Below are positions 61,320 through 64,000 of a stretch of DNA of 64,000 nucleotides, one piece after another. The notes under the pieces are model-generated. The model searched no databases, was not told the DNA's origin, and saw only the letters and a list, made by a program, of their open reading frames with translations. The stretch spans positions 1,984,001-2,048,000 of the forward strand of contig NZ_CP139781.1 of the NCBI RefSeq assembly GCF_019679435.2, in the 5' to 3' direction. Position numbers and translations under genes: made by a program. Position 1 is the first letter of the stretch. Every line of letters starts with the position of its first letter. Origin of the DNA: Actomonas aquatica. Its GTDB lineage: Bacteria; Verrucomicrobiota; Verrucomicrobiia; Opitutales; Opitutaceae.

Positions 61320-61392
61320 GTCGGGCGTAAAGCCCGACCCACATGAAGGCAGAACAACTGCTCTTATTTGTGGGTCGGGCTTCACGCCCGAC
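61320..61392. repeat. REP-like palindrome pair in inverted orientation
   Basis: Two 24-bp elements, 61320-61343 and 61369-61392, are reverse complements with one mismatch. Each also contains its own hairpin (TCGGGC...GCCCGA), and 25 bp separate them. This resembles the paired REP sequences (BIMEs) of other bacteria, and lies between two operon genes. Confidence 0.75.
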
Positions 61393-61430
61393 ATCCCCCT
61401 GCCCCTCCGCCGCCGGTTTGGCGCAATCGC

Positions 61431-62375
61431 TCAGGCCACCAGCTGGGACTCGGGCGCGATCGGGCGATTGTAGAAGGCTTCGCGATCGGACAGGCGACCC
61501 ATGCGGTGTTCGGCGGCAATTTCCCAGATCGCGTCGTCGATCTTGTAGGTGGGTTGGAAACCGAGTTTTTGCAGCCGCGAGCTGTCCAGGTTGGACGCGT
61601 TCGACGCGCCATGGTGGGCCACTTCGAGGTCGCAGGGAATCTGGTGGGCGACGCGCAGGGCGAGATCGAGGTGGTTCACGGTTTCGAAGCCCGCGTTGTA
61701 GAGTCCGGCTGGCAGGGTTTCGCGTTCGAGGAGCGCGACAAACAGACGGACCAGATCTCGCAGATGGGTGTGGCTGGCGGAGCCGGTCGGATCCTCGACC
61801 GTGATGCGGCCGCGGGTGAGCGCCTGCATGGTGAAGAGGTTGACCGGCAGATCGAGGCGCATGCGCGGCGAGACGCCGCAGACCAAACCGGGCCGCACCA
61901 CGTCGACCCGCAGGTCGTGACGGTAGCCCTGCACCAGGCGCTCCGCAAAAAGGAGCGACTTGGACAGCAGGTCCGGAGTCTGAATCAGATCGGCCTCGGT
62001 GCGTGCCCCTTCGAGGGTGTTTCCGTAGATGGCCGCGGCGCTGCAGTGCACGAAGTGTTTCACGCCGGCGTTGATGGCGGCCTCGAGCAGCAGCGTGGTG
62101 TTGGCGACATTGGTGGACCAGACGAGTTCTGGATTCGTCGCGGCAGTCGCCGGATCGGCGATTCCGGCGAGGTGCACAATGGCATCAATGCTGGCGAGAT
62201 CGATGCGCTGCAGATCGGGCAAAGGATCGAGAGACAGGTTGAGCCGCGGATGAATCGGGAGGTTGCAACCATGCCATTGCGCGTCGATGACGGTCACATC
62301 ATGGCCGAGGGCGAGCAGAGTCTGAGTGAGGGGGGCGCCGATGTAGCCGCAGCCGCCGGTAACGAGGAGATTCAT
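61431..62375 (-). CDS. SDR-family nucleotide-sugar enzyme paralogue lacking the catalytic Tyr
   Basis: 314 aa from the ATG at 62375. NAD site VTGGCGYIGAPLTQTLLALG, serine region HCSAAAIYGNTLEGAR, and VVRPGLVCGVSPRMRLDLPV as in the paralogue next door. Where the paralogue has DYNKTKMVSER, this protein has DLLSKSLLFAER, so no Tyr occupies the YxxxK position. It may be a non-catalytic partner or have changed chemistry. A sigma-54 promoter match is 165 bp upstream (62540-62555). The open frame upstream of 62375 looks non-coding. Confidence 0.82.
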   Translation of the reverse strand: MNLLVTGGCGYIGAPLTQTLLALGHDVTVIDAQWHGCNLPIHPRLNLSLDPLPDLQRIDLASIDAIVHLAGIADPATAATNPELVWSTNVANTTLLLEAAINAGVKHFVHCSAAAIYGNTLEGARTEADLIQTPDLLSKSLLFAERLVQGYRHDLRVDVVRPGLVCGVSPRMRLDLPVNLFTMQALTRGRITVEDPTGSASHTHLRDLVRLFVALLERETLPAGLYNAGFETVNHLDLALRVAHQIPCDLEVAHHGASNASNLDSSRLQKLGFQPTYKIDDAIWEIAAEHRMGRLSDREAFYNRPIAPESQLVA

Positions 62376-62539
62376 CTGAAAAAGTGGGACAAAGAGGGAT
62401 CGAAGGAGGGACGAAAAAACAGGCCGGGATTCGCCTCCAGCTCCCGCCGCGAGGGACTCGCGGCGAGGGTGATCTCCGGGACCAATCGGGGACCACGCAG
62501 CGCTGGATGGGAGGTGAATCACGTCACGCCCAGAGAGAT

Positions 62540-62555
62540 TGCATGCCGTGTGCCA
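62540..62555 (-). promoter_or_regulatory. Sigma-54 promoter at the head of the sugar operon
   Basis: Minus strand reads TGGCACACGGCATGCA: a perfect -24 box and a -12 box with one mismatch (ATGCA for TTGCA), GG and GC ten bases apart. The predicted start is near 62529, giving a leader of about 154 nt before the SDR gene at 62375. Confidence 0.65.
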
Positions 62556-62702
62556 ATCGCTGGCGATGGCCCGCAGGTATATTGATGTGCAACGGGTTAT
62601 AGTTTTTGGACGCGATGGCGGCATGGAGGAGGCTGGCTCGCGAGCCGGGGCGACGGCAGAACTTGCCGAGGTGTGAGTGGCCGGTGGCTGAGGGGCAACA
62701 AG

Positions 62703-62731
62703 GAGCGGCCGAGACGGCCGCTGCTACATCC
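62703..62731. repeat. Dispersed palindrome, inverted copy of part of the 270-bp unit
   Basis: 29 bp that are the exact reverse complement of 38657-38685 (copy 1 of the triplicated unit; copies 2 and 3 differ by one base). It contains the palindrome AGCGGCCGAGACGGCCGCT. It joins directly to the heptamer array, which starts inside its last bases. Confidence 0.8.
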
Positions 62732-62824
62732 CGAATCCCGCATCCCGCATCTCGCATCTCGAATCCCGCATCCCCCATCCCGCATCGCGCATCCCGTATC
62801 CCGCATCCCGTATCCCGCATCCCG
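62727..62824. repeat. Fourteen-unit degenerate heptamer array, CATCCCG consensus
   Basis: Fourteen consecutive 7-bp units with no phase break, consensus CATCCCG. Variation is mostly at the first base (C, A or T) and the fifth base, less free than in other arrays. Two CGGGATG units at 30419-30432 are its complement. It lies between the sigma-54 promoter of the sugar operon and flagellin. Confidence 0.9.
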
Positions 62825-62835
62825 CCCGCAAACGC

Positions 62836-62877
62836 CAAAACGCGCGCTCGCCGGGTGAAGGGCAAACGCGCGTTTTG
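62836..62877. terminator. Strong hairpin with A/T ends between the sugar operon and flagellin
   Basis: CAAAACGCGCG (62836-62846) pairs perfectly with CGCGCGTTTTG (62867-62877). The loop is 20 nt. With TTTT on one side and AAAA on the other it could work as a bidirectional terminator, here 180 bp after the flagellin stop. Confidence 0.6.
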
Positions 62878-62974
62878 ATTGTTTCTCGATGCATCCCGTT
62901 GGAGACGGGAGGATCGAAGATCTGATCAACGGAGCTCTTTTAACTAACTATCGGAAGAACCCTTACCAAGCGTC

Positions 62975-63004
62975 CCCCCATGCGGCGTCCAGACCGCATG
63001 GGGG
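62975..63004 (-). terminator. Flagellin terminator hairpin
   Basis: CCCCCATGCGG (62975-62985) pairs perfectly with CCGCATGGGGG (62994-63004) around an 8-nt loop, 54 bp after the flagellin stop. There is no long T-run, but the 11-bp G/C-rich stem would be very stable and protect the message end. Confidence 0.65.
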
Positions 63005-63057
63005 TAGCTTTGGAAGAAACCGAATCAATACGTCATTTAATAAGTAACCTATCTCGA

Positions 63058-63873
63058 TTAGCCGAGGAGACGGAGGGCCGTCTGAGCCGAGCTGTTCGCC
63101 TGCGAAAGCATGGCGGTGCCGGCCTGGACCAAGGTGTTGTATCGAGCGAGTTGCGTCGATTCCTCGGCCACGTCGACGTCGGTGATCCGACTGTTGGCGG
63201 CTTCAAGATTGGACTTATTGACGGAGACCAGTTCCGAAGCGAAACCGAGGCGGCTTTGCTCAGCACCGTTTTCGGCGCGGAACGTAGCGACGTTCTGGAT
63301 CGCGGTGGTGATGTCGGACAGGTTGATGTCACCGAGGTCGGTCACCGAAGTAGCGGTGAGCGCACCCACACCGGTGCCGGTGCTGGTGAGATCGCGGCCG
63401 GCCATCGATACCGAGGCGGAGGTCTGATCTTCAGTCGTGTTGACGGTCAAAGAGCTGGAGCCGAAGAGGCTGACGCTGTTGAACTTTTCGCCAGCGACCG
63501 CGGTCAACTGCGTCTGCAGAGCGGTGAACTCCTTGTCGTAGTTGGCGAGGTCGGAGCTGTTCTTGGTCGGATCGGAGTAGAGCGTCTTGAGCTCGGACAT
63601 ACGATCCAGGACCTTACCAGCGACCTTGAGGGCGCCATCCTGAGTCTGCAGGAAGGAAACGGCGTTACCGATGTTGGTCTGCACGGCGCCGGAACGTTTC
63701 GCGGCGGCGGAGAGCTTCATCGACACGGCGAGACCGCCGGCATCGTCAGAAGGGTTGACGATCTTCGAGCCACTCGAGAGCCGGTTGAGGCTCTTTTGCA
63801 GCATTGAGGTGGACGCGGCGAGGTTGTTGGAGGCCTGAGCCGCCGCGGTGTTGGTGTTAATTACCACTGCCAT
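63058..63873 (-). CDS. fliC: Flagellin
   Basis: Flagellin of 271 aa. The N-terminal D0/D1 helices are AVVINTNTAAAQASNNLAAS and SLNRLSSGSKIVNPSDDAGG (to ~residue 140), and the C-terminal D1/D0 ends LARYNTLVQAGTAMLSQANS, then SAQTALRLLG. The central part (~140-195) is short and rich in Ser and Thr (TSTGTGVGALTATSVT), giving many possible O-glycosylation sites and almost no outer domain. A good ribosome site (AAGGAAAG) lies 8 nt before the ATG. It is the inferred target of the nearby glycosyltransferases. Confidence 0.96.
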   Translation of the reverse strand: MAVVINTNTAAAQASNNLAASTSMLQKSLNRLSSGSKIVNPSDDAGGLAVSMKLSAAAKRSGAVQTNIGNAVSFLQTQDGALKVAGKVLDRMSELKTLYSDPTKNSSDLANYDKEFTALQTQLTAVAGEKFNSVSLFGSSSLTVNTTEDQTSASVSMAGRDLTSTGTGVGALTATSVTDLGDINLSDITTAIQNVATFRAENGAEQSRLGFASELVSVNKSNLEAANSRITDVDVAEESTQLARYNTLVQAGTAMLSQANSSAQTALRLLG

Positions 63874-63950
63874 GGTATTATCTTTCCTTGATGTATTGCG
63901 ACGTCCGTCGTCGCCACGGGCCCGTTGGAGAACAGCGCGGACCGCGCCGG

Positions 63951-63968
63951 TTGGTGCAAGTGCACCAA
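63951..63968. promoter_or_regulatory. Perfect 18-bp dyad upstream of flagellin
   Basis: TTGGTGCA (63951-63958), AG, TGCACCAA (63961-63968), about 80 bp before the flagellin ATG. The arms are perfectly complementary. It may be an operator or a leader hairpin. No convincing sigma-28 or sigma-54 promoter was seen between it and the gene. Confidence 0.55.
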
Positions 63969-64000
63969 AGGATCACCCTGCGAGTGGGTTGCTGGCTGCT

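Larger units (their letters stand above)
62376..63057. other. Intergenic region (~680 bp) between the sugar operon and flagellin
   Basis: Holds the sugar-operon sigma-54 promoter (62540-62555), a dispersed palindrome (62703-62731), the longest heptamer array of the window (62727-62824) and two hairpins (62836-62877, 62975-63004). Two short plus-strand frames over the heptamer array are repeat artefacts. No gene was recognised. Confidence 0.7.

Noticed and set aside
62727..62824. CRISPR array
   Set aside because: Units are 7 bp with no spacers; period and variation fit a simple tandem repeat.
63874..64000. Sigma-28 promoter for flagellin
   Set aside because: No TAAA-N15-GCCGATAA-like sequence could be found in the 127 bp available.

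Overview
The window is about 65% G+C, with nearly all third codon positions G or C. It reads like the chromosome of a motile Gram-negative of the Verrucomicrobiota, most likely Opitutaceae-like. That placement is inference from base composition, a Tat-exported Gfo/Idh/MocA oxidoreductase, a HEAT-type secreted protein and the style of the intergenic repeats. No rRNA or marker gene is present to prove it.

Layout. 1-1729 (minus): the end of a secreted HEAT-like protein and a Tat-exported oxidoreductase. 1932-16892 (minus): one flagellar operon transcribed from flgB down to fliR (flgB, flgC, fliE, fliF, fliG, fliH, fliI, fliJ, a MotE-like gene, fliK, flgD, flgE, fliL, fliM, fliN, fliO, fliP, fliQ, fliR). 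17144-22654 (plus): cheR, cheB, a response regulator with a degraded HD domain, cheD and a chemoreceptor. 22730-34406: a small membrane protein, two HDOD proteins, cheA, cheW, two large PAS sensor kinases, and a membrane-protein gene broken by an in-frame amber codon. 34543-47365 (plus): three SPINDLY/OGT-like glycosyltransferases, then heptose genes (gmhA, an hldE with reversed domain order, gmhB), an SDR and a GT4 glycosyltransferase. 47366-62375 (minus): a 14-gene sugar cluster containing three ThDP polypeptides (an acetolactate-synthase-like enzyme and an E1 alpha/beta pair), a 4-hydroxy-2-oxovalerate aldolase/acetaldehyde dehydrogenase pair, SDRs, methyltransferases and a Zn-dependent dehydrogenase. 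63058-63873 (minus): flagellin.

How it fits together. The sugar genes lie between the flagellar/chemotaxis genes and flagellin. Good sigma-54 (-24/-12) promoter matches stand in front of flgB, the third OGT-like glycosyltransferase and two entry points of the sugar operon. I infer a flagellar glycosylation system whose donor sugar is heptose-based or carbon-branched, co-regulated with the flagellum by sigma-54. The particular gene combination is not one I recognise as described.

Intergenic DNA is also unusual. Many gaps carry short degenerate tandem repeats of period 7 (five fixed bases plus two free), in several places as inverted arms around a unique core. Others carry period-9 versions, dispersed palindromes, a triplicated ~270-bp unit, and a shared 19-bp palindrome skeleton (TGTCAC-N2-ATTA-N-GTGACA).
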